Assembly (NCBI GenBank): GCA_022393335.1
Contig: JAJEKB010021378.1
Location: forward strand, 724,711 to 788,710
Direction of reading: 5' to 3'
DNA: 64,000 nt
Source of the DNA: Macrotrachela quadricornifera
Taxonomy: Eukaryota; Rotifera; Eurotatoria; Philodinida; Philodinidae
A model generated the notes under the pieces. It did not search any database and was not told where the DNA came from. It worked only from the letters and a program-made list of their open reading frames with translations. A program made the translations under genes and the position numbers. Each line of letters opens with the position of its first letter. The first letter of the stretch is position 1. Shown here piece by piece: positions 34,752 through 45,205 of the stretch.

Positions 34752-35501
34752 ATGATGATTATATTATATTTTATATTTCAATGTGTATTTACAATAGTAT
34801 ATACTGCTCCTACAGTTGATACTAAAAATGTAACAAATCAAGAAAAAGTTCTTATTTTTACAAAAACAATTCCATATTATCATCAATCTATTCCATCAGG
34901 TATTGCAGCTATTCAAAAATTAGGTAAAGAAAATGATTTTGATGTTGATATTACTAATGATTCATCATTATTTAAATGGTCAAATTTAAAACAATATTCA
35001 ACTGTAATATTTCTTAGTACAACAGGTGATGTTTTAAATGATAAAGAAAAATCTGCTTTTATTCGATATATTCAATCAAATAAAGGTTTTGTTGGTATAC
35101 ATTCAGCAACAGATACAGAATATGGATGGACATGGTATAATCAATTAGTTGGTGCACATTTTATGAGTCATCCAATTGAACAAAATGCAACATTAAATAT
35201 TCTTGATAGAAAATTTATTGCTACTAAACATTTACCAGAACAATGGAAACGATATGATGAATGGTATAGTTTTAAAGGTACACATTGGAATGATGTACAT
35301 GTATTAATAACAATTGATGAAACAAGTTATATTGGTGGTGAACATGGAAATTTTCATCCAATGAGTTGGTATCATCGTTTTGATGGTGGAAGATCATTTT
35401 ATACACAATTATCTCATAGAGATGAATCATATCAAGATCCATTATTTACACAACATTTATTAGGAGGTATTCAATATGCTATGTGTGGAAAAACCTCTTA
35501 A
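34752..35501 (+). CDS. Secreted ThuA-like domain protein, 249 aa
   Basis: The preferred start is the ATG at 34752, because MMIILYFIFQCVFTIVYT is then a signal peptide at the very N-terminus. An in-frame ATG 60 bp upstream (34692) would add 20 residues in front of it. The mature protein is one ThuA-like domain (glutamine-amidotransferase-like fold, trehalose-utilisation family). It shows KVLIFTKTIPYYHQSI near the start, the hinge GFVGIHSATDTEY, the conserved GAHFMSHP, and the final RSFYTQLSHRDES...GGIQYAM. ThuA is mainly bacterial, and its role (sugar metabolism or binding) is poorly defined even there. The bacterial family with an added animal signal peptide and rotifer-like AT-rich codons fits an old, domesticated transfer. 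There is no intron. Confidence 0.8.
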   Translation: MMIILYFIFQCVFTIVYTAPTVDTKNVTNQEKVLIFTKTIPYYHQSIPSGIAAIQKLGKENDFDVDITNDSSLFKWSNLKQYSTVIFLSTTGDVLNDKEKSAFIRYIQSNKGFVGIHSATDTEYGWTWYNQLVGAHFMSHPIEQNATLNILDRKFIATKHLPEQWKRYDEWYSFKGTHWNDVHVLITIDETSYIGGEHGNFHPMSWYHRFDGGRSFYTQLSHRDESYQDPLFTQHLLGGIQYAMCGKTS

Positions 35502-36461
35502 TTTATTTGTTTTTGTTTTTTTTTTTAAATAATAATAAATATTATTCAAATTATATAACAAAAATTCTTTTGATATCTTGGGGCAGTCAAAAAGTCTAAT
35601 AGAATTTTGATAAAAAAAAAGTTGTATTTTTGTCTTTAAAAATGCGCAAAATTCTACTCGAGCAAGTTTCGATGTTACGAAAATAGGATCTTCGTTTTTG
35701 CTCATATTGTTAGCTAGTATTACACTTTCCATAGCACATGCATTATCAAGATTATTATCGTTCCTTTTAACTGTTGTTCATTCTTACGTTCTCGTTATGT
35801 ATGATATATATGATCTTGTACATTCTCTTCTTTCATTCTGTGTTCTCTTATCATATGTGATTGACGTTTTTAACATATTCACTCTCTTTGTGATTCGCGG
35901 CGTTATTTCTCCTATTTCACTCATATAAGGTGTCGTTCATTTCAAAATAAACATGCTTTTCACCGAATAGATGTCAAGAAACATAGAGGAAAAGATGCTC
36001 TATTTCTTTATTAAAAAAATGTGCCATTACCACTACTTTTTGACTGTCTTAAGTAAATAATTTATTATTCTAGTCTATCTATTTTGTCAAGCATTGTTTT
36101 GTCTATATATCGATGTAAATAGTTGATTAGTTTTGCTGAATATAAAAATGATGGATTTGAAAATTGTTTCAGAATTTTTGCAATATTTTTTATGATACTT
36201 TATTTCATATCATATGTGTTTGACCACATCCTATTGAAAGCAGATGTGTAATGTTCCTAGATATTTTTCATAGAATAAAGAAAATGTCGTGAGAACATTA
36301 GTTTTTTTTTTCTCACGCTTATCAATCTTCGTTGAAAAGAAAGGACTAATATAATAAGGGAAGTGACGACTGTTACGAGGACGATTGATAGTATAAATAC
36401 AGGCATACATTTATTCAAATTATTTATTAATTTCTTATTACAATATATATTTCAAGTAAAA
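35502..36461. other. Spacer with a 12-bp inverted pair
   Basis: No gene is seen. CAGTCAAAAAGT at 35584-35595 is exactly inverted at 36035-36046 (ACTTTTTGACTG), framing 463 bp. The two could be ends of a decayed DNA transposon, but no target duplication is visible. The 76-aa frame at 35698-35928 inside it is hydrophobic low-complexity sequence. Confidence 0.4.
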
Positions 36462-37172
36462 ATGTATTTTATTAATATGGTTTTATTTGTCTTATTATTT
36501 AATAATATGGTCAATTCAGTACCATCAAAATTATTTGATATTAAATATCCATTAACTCGAGATGAAGCATTTCATAAATTAACAAATAGATCTGATTTTA
36601 TTTTTGATTTTTATGATCCAAGACCAGAGGATATAATTGAAGGTGCAGATGCTGGAAGAACAGTTCGTGCAAAAGTAATATATACATAAAGAAAAAGAAT
36701 GTAATTATTCATATTTTATTTTTAGGGTAGTAATTTTCCCATGTTAATTAATAATGGTCTTTCAATGTCATTATCAGTAATATATCCATGTGGTGTTGTT
36801 CTACCTCATATTCATCCTCGAGCATCACAAATTTATTATATACTTAAAGGTGAATTTGAATTAGGTTTTATTGAAGAGAATGGTGCAAGTTTTATAGGAC
36901 ATATTATAAAAGAAGGTCAAGGTACAATATTTCCTCAAGGTTCAATACATTATTTTATTAATACACAATGTGAAAATTCTTCTCTTGTTGCTGTGGCTAG
37001 TAATGAAGATCCTGGACGTATTGATATTGCAACAAATTTTTTTAAAGTATTACCAAAAAATATTGTTAATGCTGCTATAGGTGGTCAAAAATTAAATATT
37101 AAAGAGAAGAAAATTCCTACTGTTGATCCGGCTCAAGGTACAGATGAATGTAGAAAACGATGTAATTTATAG
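36462..37172 (+). CDS. Secreted germin-like cupin, 219 aa, two exons
   Basis: Exon 1 (36462-36674) and exon 2 (36726-37172) flank a 51-bp phase-0 intron (GCAAAA/GTAATA...TTTTAG/GGT). A signal peptide (MYFINMVLFVLLFNNMVNS) precedes a single cupin barrel. Germin box 1 reads HIHPRASQ (residues 99-106) and box 2 reads FPQGSIHYFIN (His146). Plant germins bind manganese through two His and one Glu of box 1 and one His of box 2. Here the Glu position is Gln106, so metal binding or oxalate-oxidase/SOD activity may be changed. Length and layout match germin-like proteins and slime-mould spherulins. Animals generally lack this family, so transfer from a plant, fungus or protist is possible. A second, unrelated-looking cupin follows about 0.7 kb downstream on the other strand. 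Confidence 0.82.
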
Positions 37173-37882
37173 TAAACTATACATTTTTCTAATAGTTTTT
37201 TTTCGTTTCATATGTAATCGCGTTATGGATTACTAAATAAATTATAACAACAAAGCTTAAAATAATTAAATTTGCTAAAGAAATGTTAAATACAATTGAG
37301 AATTTCTATTGAATGCTATTTTGATCCTTTGATTCTCAATGGCTTTTTTGCAAAAATTAAATTTCGTTTTTTCTCTTTCTCGTAGAGAAGAGTCTTAGAA
37401 ACATAAATTGTTTGCTTGCTTGATTGCTTGTATGTCCGCACAAGGTCAAAAAAACATTGTATTAGTATTTTCTGTAAAACTTGACCGAAGGGTAATCGGG
37501 GTCGAGGAATTCGAATCTGATGTTAGTTTTTTAAAATTTTATAAATGAATAGCTTGACGGTAATTTAGAAACACGATTTCTACGAGAAAGAGCTGAGCGA
37601 GTCTTCAGACGAGCATTACTTGTCTTCTAATAATGGAAAATATGAAACATATTCGAGTCAAATGAAAGTTCTTATCATCAAACTAACAAAGTAAAAATAT
37701 GTTCTACTGTTAGCTTATCTAAAAGAAGATATTAAAATTTTAAAGTATGTTAGTTTGACCAAAGATTGAATGTACATTGGAAAAAATATCAACAGAAAGA
37801 ACTATACTATAGTTTTTATCCGATAAATAAATTCGTACGGAAACAAAAATAGAATGTAATTTTCTGAATTATTACTATTTAT
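37173..37882. other. Convergent spacer carrying a copy of repeat A
   Basis: Between the 3' ends of two cupin genes. More than a third is occupied by repeat A copy 2 (37371-37623). The rest is AT-rich, and no other gene is seen. Confidence 0.5.
37371..37623 (-). repeat. Dispersed repeat family A, copy 2
   Basis: It reads as the reverse complement of 14549-15050, with the duplicated inner block of copy 1 missing. Both ends are present: CTCTTTCTCGTAGAGAAGAGTC on the left and CGAGTCTTCAGACGAGCATTACTTG on the right. About 250 bp with no coding capacity. Confidence 0.7.
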
Positions 37883-38518
37883 TTAAAAAAAATTTTTCAC
37901 AAAAGAAAAAATCGATGTTAATCTTTGTGCACTATTAGTTTTTATTGGAAAACATCCAAGATCTTCCCATTCTACAGGTTCTAAATTAATAATTCCATAT
38001 TTAACTGCAGTATTATTTTGTAATGTAAGATTATTTTGATCATTATAATATAATGGTGTTATTTCATCTAAAAAACCTTCTAAACCAGATGGAGCTAATA
38101 GAATTTGTATTCGAACTGGTTTTGTACGTTTATCAATATTATGTACACGAATAGCTTGAGGAATATTTCGTGGAACATAAACATAATCACCAGTTGATCC
38201 ACAAAATTGTTTTCCATCAACAAAAAATTGTACATTACCATCAATAACATGAAATAATTCATCTTCTCGTGTATGAATATGTTTACCAGGACCATCATCT
38301 AAATATTCCGCTTCAAATAATGTAAATAATCCACCTGTATCTTTACCACGAAATTTATATTTAAAAAATGAATTAGGAAATGGAAGTGTAGGAGTAAATT
38401 CATTTGAATTAGGTCGTACAGCTAACCATTCATTTCCATTTACACCTTGTTTCAAAATAAAACTATTTAATATAGTTATAATAAGAATAAAATTAATGAT
38501 TTTATATGCAGAATTCAT
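37883..38518 (-). CDS. Secreted quercetinase/pirin-like cupin, 211 aa
   Basis: The ATG opens a signal peptide (IINFILIITILNSFIL). A single cupin_2-type domain follows. The first motif, GPGKHIHTREDELFHVIDG (about residues 76-94), keeps the HxH and Glu metal ligands. The second, GDYVYVPRNIPQA, has Gln where the fourth ligand His normally stands in PRxxPH. Proteins of this family include bacterial and fungal quercetin 2,3-dioxygenase-like cupins. The missing His makes dioxygenase activity doubtful and a binding role possible. There are two N-glycosylation-like NLT/NNT sites near residues 165-172. There is no intron. It is convergent with the germin-like gene, so the two are not co-transcribed. 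Confidence 0.78.
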   Translation of the reverse strand: MNSAYKIINFILIITILNSFILKQGVNGNEWLAVRPNSNEFTPTLPFPNSFFKYKFRGKDTGGLFTLFEAEYLDDGPGKHIHTREDELFHVIDGNVQFFVDGKQFCGSTGDYVYVPRNIPQAIRVHNIDKRTKPVRIQILLAPSGLEGFLDEITPLYYNDQNNLTLQNNTAVKYGIINLEPVEWEDLGCFPIKTNSAQRLTSIFSFVKNFF

Positions 38519-38978
38519 TATAATCTCAAATTAAATATTTTACTATTGAGACACTCACTTATATATCACTTTAATATATATTGTCCCCGATAAAATTTCG
38601 TAAGAATTGTTTGACATTCCACAAGAAAAAAAAAGAGGAAGTACAGAACCTAAAATAACATCTGACATTATTTCTGATATAGATTTTCTTCAAAACATAT
38701 GACAATCTGAATCAATTATGGAATATATTCCAGATGGTACTTTTTCGAAGAAAGTTTACCACTCATTTAGGTAACATTAGCAAAAAATTCTCATCTTATT
38801 TTTCATAGAAGATTGGCGTGTTTTTTCTTTTAGTACAAAAAAAAGGGAAGTAAAGAATAGAAATGTATTCTGAACTTTAGTTAAGGTCATTGTCTGACGA
38901 CATTATAGGACAATATATATATATATATATAAGAAGAATATATCTGGTTATATGTTAACAATATCATAATAATTAATT
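38519..38978. promoter_or_regulatory. Divergent spacer with (AT)9 microsatellite
   Basis: 460 bp between the divergent starts of the cupin (minus) and the GT2 synthase (plus). An AT dinucleotide run occupies 38913-38930, about 50 bp before the synthase ATG. No other element is apparent. Confidence 0.45.
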
Positions 38979-40843
38979 ATGAGTATTAATTCGGAAAAAT
39001 TTATACGATTTCTTAGTGATCCAAGTCTTTATAGTTATGGTACTCTTACTGATACAATTGATAATAAACATTTTCAAATACCAATAAAATCTAATCTTGG
39101 ATCTATAAAAAAACTTACTCATCAACATTCATCAAAAGCTGAACAAAAAATTGATGATTCTGAACAGGAAGCACAACGTATCAGTGAAATATTTCAAAAA
39201 CCACAATTTACTAGTGTTATATCAGTACAAAAAGATGAAATTAATACACAAGATGTTATTATTTCATCTATACCTCCACATACAATTATTGAAACAGGTT
39301 TAACTTTTCATCGTGATATAAAACCTGGTAGTCAACGATTTCGTTGGAATTTAATATTTAATTTTCTTGTTTGGTTAATTATACCATTACCATTTTGGAT
39401 TCCATTTATTTCAAATAATATTGCATATTTTATAATACCATCTATTCAAGCTATATTTGTTTTCATGTGGATAAGTAAATATAATATTCTTCTTCATTTT
39501 TTTTTCTATTTCAATTTAAATTATAATTGTTGTTTTTTTTTTAAATAGTTATTGCAATATTAGCTATGAAAAATGCATTAATTTTGTATATAAATCGTTA
39601 TCGAGATTTTACAAAAGGTTTTGATAAATCTGATATAATGCGTATTCGTCATATTGTTGCAATTAGTTGTTATAAAGAACCAGTAGAATTAATCACTCGA
39701 AGTGTTCAAACAATTGCTGATCAAACAGAAGTTAATCGAATAACAATGGTTATTTCATTTGAAGAACGTACACCAAATAAAGAAGAAAAATGTGAATATT
39801 TAGAAAAAAAATTTTCTAATTGTGGTTTTGAAAGAATTATATTTACTATTCATCCATATGGTATACCTAATGAAATACCAGGAAAATGTTCAAATTCAAA
39901 TTATGGTCTTCGAATGGCTGTACAACAAATGTCAATTAATGATAATGATACAGATAATATATTAGTAACAACATGTGATGCTGATTCAAAATTTCCACCA
40001 CAATATATAGCTGCATTAACTTATAAATATTTAAAAGAAAAACAACCAGCATTAAGTAGAATATATCAATCACCAATATTTTATAATTGGAAATTAGATA
40101 GTTTATCATTTATTAGTCGTGTTACAGGTTTATTAAGAAGTCTTTTAATGTTAGGTGCATTAATACCATTTAATATAAATACAATGAGTATATTTTCATT
40201 TTCATTAAGTTTAGCAAAAAAAGGTAATTATATTCATCCAGCATATCAAATGGATGATATTATTTGTCTTATTCGTTGGATGGGTGTAACAAGACAACGA
40301 TTAAAAATATCATTAATACCTGTACCTGTATTAAGTGGACCAACAAATGGAGAAACAATTGAAAAAGAAATTATTGAATGGATAAGACAAGCACGTCGTT
40401 GGACAATAGGAGCTGCTGAAGTATTTCATTATTTTATTGTTAAAGCAAAACGAATGCCAACATTTGCTGCAAGTTTTTGGTGTATTCATTTTATTATTTA
40501 TTATGGAATATTATTATGTACAAGTGGTTTATATGGTCTTACATCAATGTTATCAATGTTTATTCTTGTTAAAAATGTTCCAATAATTATTAATTATATT
40601 ATGTATGGTATGTTAGGTATACAAATGTTAACATTTTTAGTTGCATTTATTATTGATGGATTTATTCCAAAATTATTAAATGTTGAAGAACATATTTGTT
40701 TAATAAGAAATTTATTTCATTTTATAACAACACCATTTGTTCTATTAGCTTATTCATTTATAGAATTTTATGCATTACATGAAGTTGTTATATTTGGAAA
40801 GAAAGTATGTAAACATGGTGCATCGGCAAAAACAGCTCTTTAA
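38979..40843 (+). CDS. Family 2 glycosyltransferase, chitin/hyaluronan-synthase-like, 596 aa
   Basis: Two exons, 38979-39474 and 39549-40843. The 74-bp phase-1 intron (ATAA/GTAAAT...AAATAG/TTA) falls inside a membrane helix that splicing restores (FVFMWIIIAILAMKNALILYI). Layout: a cytosolic N-terminus of about 125 aa, two membrane helices (about 130-185), a GT-A catalytic domain with SCYKEPVEL, CDADSK (308-311, the DxD metal site), YQMDD and the QARRW motif (446-450) of processive beta-glycan synthases, then three or four C-terminal helices. QxxRW enzymes polymerise chitin, cellulose or hyaluronan at the plasma membrane and extrude the chain. This protein is much shorter than animal chitin synthases, and its domain order is closer to bacterial/fungal-type GT2 enzymes. 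The sugar polymer is unknown. Confidence 0.8.
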
Positions 40844-42510
40844 TAAAAGAAAAAAATATATATGAAATATATTCATTTTATTAAGTTATGTTTATGTAAA
40901 TTCAATATAATTGTTAATATTTAATTTATACTGTTCCTTTTTTTTCATACAGTTTTAAATAAAAAGACATCATTAAAGAATCTTGATGAATGCATGATTT
41001 GTACTATTAAATACTATTTTTCTTTTAAGTAATTGAAGTAATATATTTATTTGTAAGAATAATTGAATTTGAAGAAATGATAAAATATTGATTTTATTTT
41101 GAAAAAAAATGTGTAAAACAATGAATTGAAGAGAACACAATCTGTATTACATACCATCAACAAGCGACATCTCAAAATGATTCTATAATAGACAAATAGC
41201 ATAGATGAACGATATAAACATTCTTTCTTCTTTCAAAATTCTTTGTCTTTTCTTCAATATTATAAACAAATGCTTTTCTTTTGTGTATCTCTAAAAGTTC
41301 ACTACTCTCAATACTCTTCAACATATATGGGAAAATAGTTCTGATTAGAATTAAATCGTAAGTAAAAGAAAAAAAGATTATTTCACTTGAATAGTCAGAA
41401 GTTGTAAGAGAATACTTGCTTGAAATTCAGATGGTTTTGATCTACCATAATAACATCACAGATTATGAGACAGCCTACAACATGGTATGGCACATAGGTC
41501 TTATAGTAAAACTGTACCAAGTGTATTGATAGTATCACCTATAGATAACGATATAAACTTCTGAATTATGCCGTTTTGTTGATAAATGTTCCCATTAACA
41601 ACAGTAGATTTATGTATCCAAAAGATTTAGAGATTCCTTATTAAACTTATAAATGGCTGAAGAGGAATAATTACATTCCATCGAAAACGTTGAGAATCTG
41701 CTTTTTTTTGCTTATAGATTCCCACTTTTTACACGACTTTTTCTATATTACTAGCTACATTTTAATAAATATTCAAATGAAAATTCAGAGTGGGAGTAAG
41801 AGTATTCATTGAAGTCATATGTAACACTCTATTTATGAAAAACATGATGTATTATCAAAGAATAGCTCTGAATAAGAAATAATGATCAACAATCGTTTCT
41901 TCCAACTGAAAATAGGTAAGAAGATCGATGAAAATGATGAATCGTAGTCAAAAACCCGATAGATAAATTTTATAGAGACAAATTCAAAACAAAGGAGTAA
42001 CTGCGATGACTTTCTTACTGTTTCTATGATATATCAAACCATCCAACATATACACGATTTATTTGACTGTCTTTTCATTCTGTTCTTTTTCTTTCTCCTT
42101 TGTTATTATTTTTCTTTTCTTTTTCTTTCTGTGGTTGTTTTTCTTTTTATTCTAGTTAATTTTTTTTATCAATATATGCGCCATTGGAGGTAATAGATAA
42201 AGTATAGTCAAAAAAAAAATTCAATCGGTCAAGTATATTTTGTTCTATTTGAAAGTACTTCGAACTATTTTTCTACTTTAACATGATTGTCAAGTCAAAG
42301 TACACTTTTTATTTGTTTATGGCTGTTCTCTAAAAGTGTGTACTTTGTACTCTTGCATACTAACAAATAAGATAGGTGAACCACTACATTATGACATCTT
42401 CTATTTTCTTTTCTTTACGGTTATCAATATGATAATTTTGAAAATGAGATTATTAACTGATTCATTTATTATTCTTAAATGATGTTTTATATTGTCTTTT
42501 AGATTCAATT
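40844..42510. other. AT-rich spacer, 1.7 kb
   Basis: No gene is seen between the GT2 synthase and ACSL copy 2. A T-rich pyrimidine tract at about 42065-42155 (TTTCTTTCTCC...) is the only compositional feature. Unlike the exons, this upstream region does not visibly resemble the region upstream of ACSL copy 1. Confidence 0.5.
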
Positions 42511-44804
42511 ATGCTACAAATATGTTCAAAGTCAAGAGCAACACATACTATATTAGTTCTACGATCAATTTCATTAAATTATGCAAAAACATTAACTTAT
42601 AAAACACGTATTCAACGTCATTATAATGATGGATTAGATTTAAAACAACAATCTATTGAAATTGATCCTATTGAACGTATTCGTCGATGTTCACTTCATA
42701 AAGATGATGATATTTGGACATTTTATAAAACAATGTGTCCAAATGTACGAACACTCGGTGATGCTTTAAATGAAGGTTGTATCGTGTCAAATGATGGACC
42801 ATGTGTAGGTATTCTTCAATCATCAAATGATAAAGAATTATTACAATGGCTTTCTTATTCAAAAGTAATAGAACAAAGTCAATTTATTGGTTCATATTTA
42901 TGGAAACAAACTAAACTTATATCAAAACAATCGAAAGTAGCTATACTTTCATCAAATAGACCTGAATATTTATTTGTTGAACAAGGATGTTATATGTATG
43001 GATTTATTGTTATTAGTTTATATACAACATATGAACCTGAAACTATTTTAAATGTTCTTAAAAGAACTGAAACTGAAGTACTTGTTATTGATAATATTGA
43101 ACGTATTAAATCATTTGAAAATGATTTATTAAATAATAAACAAATAAAAGAAATAATCGTTTTGGATGATATTAAGTCTGATGAAAATAGTAAAATTCAT
43201 TCACTTTCATCAATATTCAAAACAATGAAATCTACAGATATATGTGAACGACCAGAACTTGATCCAAATGATATTGCTACATATATTTTCACAAGTGGAA
43301 CAACAGGTACGAGAGAATAATTAAAATATCAATATATTTTTTAGATACCATTGAATTTGTGAAGATGGACATCTTTAAAATCTGAATAGTTACGTGGTTT
43401 TTTAAACACACTTAGAGTATGATGTATAGTATAGTTATTTATTACCGTGAAATTTTTCTAAAGTTGAATACAAATAAAATTCATGCATTTCTTTTTTTTT
43501 TAATCTTAGGAGAACCAAAACTTGCTATGATATCACATGAAAATTTGTTGTCATCAACAAAAGGTAATCTTATTCGTTTATTTGCAGCTAATATTAAAAA
43601 ACCGGTTACTGATCGTCATTGTTCATTTTTACCAATGGCTCATATATTCGAAAGATTCGTAATCTTACAAATTTTACTCAAAGGTACACAAGTCGTATTT
43701 TGTCCAGCACCTGAAAAACTCGTTGAATATTTTTCCAAAGTAAAACCAACACAAGCATCTATTGTACCTCGTATTTTTAATAAAATCTATGATACAATTA
43801 TGACTGATGTTAACAAAAGCAAAATGAAAAAATTTCTTGTTCAACAAGCATTACGTGAACAACCACCATTTTTATCACGTTTTGTTTTTCGTAAAATTAG
43901 AAATTTATTTGGTGGCGAACTAAAAGGAATGATCACTGGATCAGCACCATTGAAGCCAGATGTAATGCATTTTTTTCGTATTGCACTCGATGTACCTATA
44001 ATACAAGGATACGGACAAACTGAATCAGCTGCTGCTGGCTCTACTACACATCCAGTTGATATGTCATATAGTGCAGTTGGTTCACCTGGACCAAATGCTG
44101 AGATTAAATTAGTCGATGTACCAGGTACAAATTATCGAAGTGAAATGAATCAAGGAGAGATTTGTATTCGTGGACCAACTATTTTTAAAGGTAAGTTGAA
44201 CTTAATATTTGATATTATATACATATATCGTAATTTATATTAAGGTTATTATGAAGATGAAGTAAAAACACGTGAAACAATTGATGAAGATGGTTGGTTA
44301 CATACAGGTGATGTTGGAGAATGGACAAGTAATGGAGCATTACGTATTATTGATCGTACAAAACATATATTTAAATTAAGTCAAGGAAAATATATTGCAC
44401 CTGAACGTCTTGAAGATGTATATGTTCGTTCTCAATGGGTTGCACAAATTTTTGTTGATGGTATTAGTACTGAAGCAACTGTTGTAGCTATTGTAGTACC
44501 TGATGAAGAATATGTACGAAAACATTTTAAATCATTACCTGTTGGAACACCATTTATTGATCTATGTAAAGATGAAAAATTAAAAAGTATTATTTTATCT
44601 GATTTAAATCGATTAGCTGAAAAATATAAACTTCAAAAATATGAAAACATAAGTAATATTCATCTTTATCATGAACTATTTTCACAAAAAAATGGATTAC
44701 TTACAATAACATTTAAAACACGACGAATGAATGCTCGCAAGCAATTTCAGCAAATTATTAACTCATTGTATAAAATTGATTCGCCTGTGAAAATAAATGT
44801 TTAA
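42511..44804 (+). CDS. Long-chain fatty acyl-CoA synthetase (ACSL-like), copy 2, 678 aa
   Basis: Exons are 42511-43306, 43510-44190 and 44245-44804. Intron 1 is 203 bp (57 bp in copy 1) and intron 2 is 54 bp. Exons 1 and 2 have exactly the same lengths as in copy 1 (796 and 681 nt). All catalytic signatures are kept: TSGTTGEPK, GYGQTESA, DGWLHTGDVGEW and FKLSQGKYIAPERLE. The C-terminus is seven residues longer (SPVKINV) and the first 60 residues have diverged. From about residue 95 to the end of exon 1, and in exon 3, the DNA is almost identical to copy 1. Exon 2 differs at many silent and replacement sites, including the region around the fatty-acid tunnel and GYGQTES. Substrate preference may therefore differ between the copies. 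Confidence 0.9.
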
Positions 44805-44883
44805 TATATTAACTGTAATTTTCTGCATATTTTTTCTTTTCATTCGAATCAATATTACTTTTGCCGAATGTATGACGAGGAAA

Positions 44884-45024
44884 CATGTTTGAGTATCTCG
44901 AATATTAACATTTTAGCTGCTTTCGTCTTGGATTTGGAATAATGCGGAAAATCCATCATTTTTTCTTCATATCTATCTTGTCTCTTTGGTAACTAAAATG
45001 TTGATATTCGAGATATTCAACATG
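44884..45024. repeat. 141-bp foldback element
   Basis: CATGTTTGAGTATCTCGAAT... (44884-44916) is inverted at 44993-45024 (...ATTCGAGATATTCAACATG), about 33-bp arms with a few mismatches around a 76-bp loop. It is MITE-like, and no target duplication was defined. Confidence 0.6.
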
Positions 45025-45034
45025 GTCACTACTC

Positions 45035-45205
45035 CATATGTATAATACTTGAAACTTGAATTCAAGTTTTCAAGTATTTCAAGTATTCGCCTTTGAGGAT
45101 GGAACTCTTGAGGGGCAGAGGGTGAAGATGAGGAAAATAGTTGAATTCCTTGATTATTTGAAATAGTTTAATACTTGAATTCAAATTTCAAGTTTGACAC
45201 TACTG
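45035..45205. mobile_element. Non-autonomous TIR element family C, copy 1 (171 bp)
   Basis: The left end is CATATGTATAATACTTGAAACTTGAATTC and the right end is GAATTCAAATTTCAAGTTTGACACTACTG. The two are imperfect inverted repeats built of ACTTGAA/TTCAAGT words. The same pair of ends bounds the larger copy at 52338-53002. Its inner part (TGGAACTCTTGAGGGGCAGAGGG) resembles the purine-rich inner repeats of that copy. A CAGTAGTGTC-like end suggests hAT relatives, but no 8-bp duplication was found. Confidence 0.55.
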
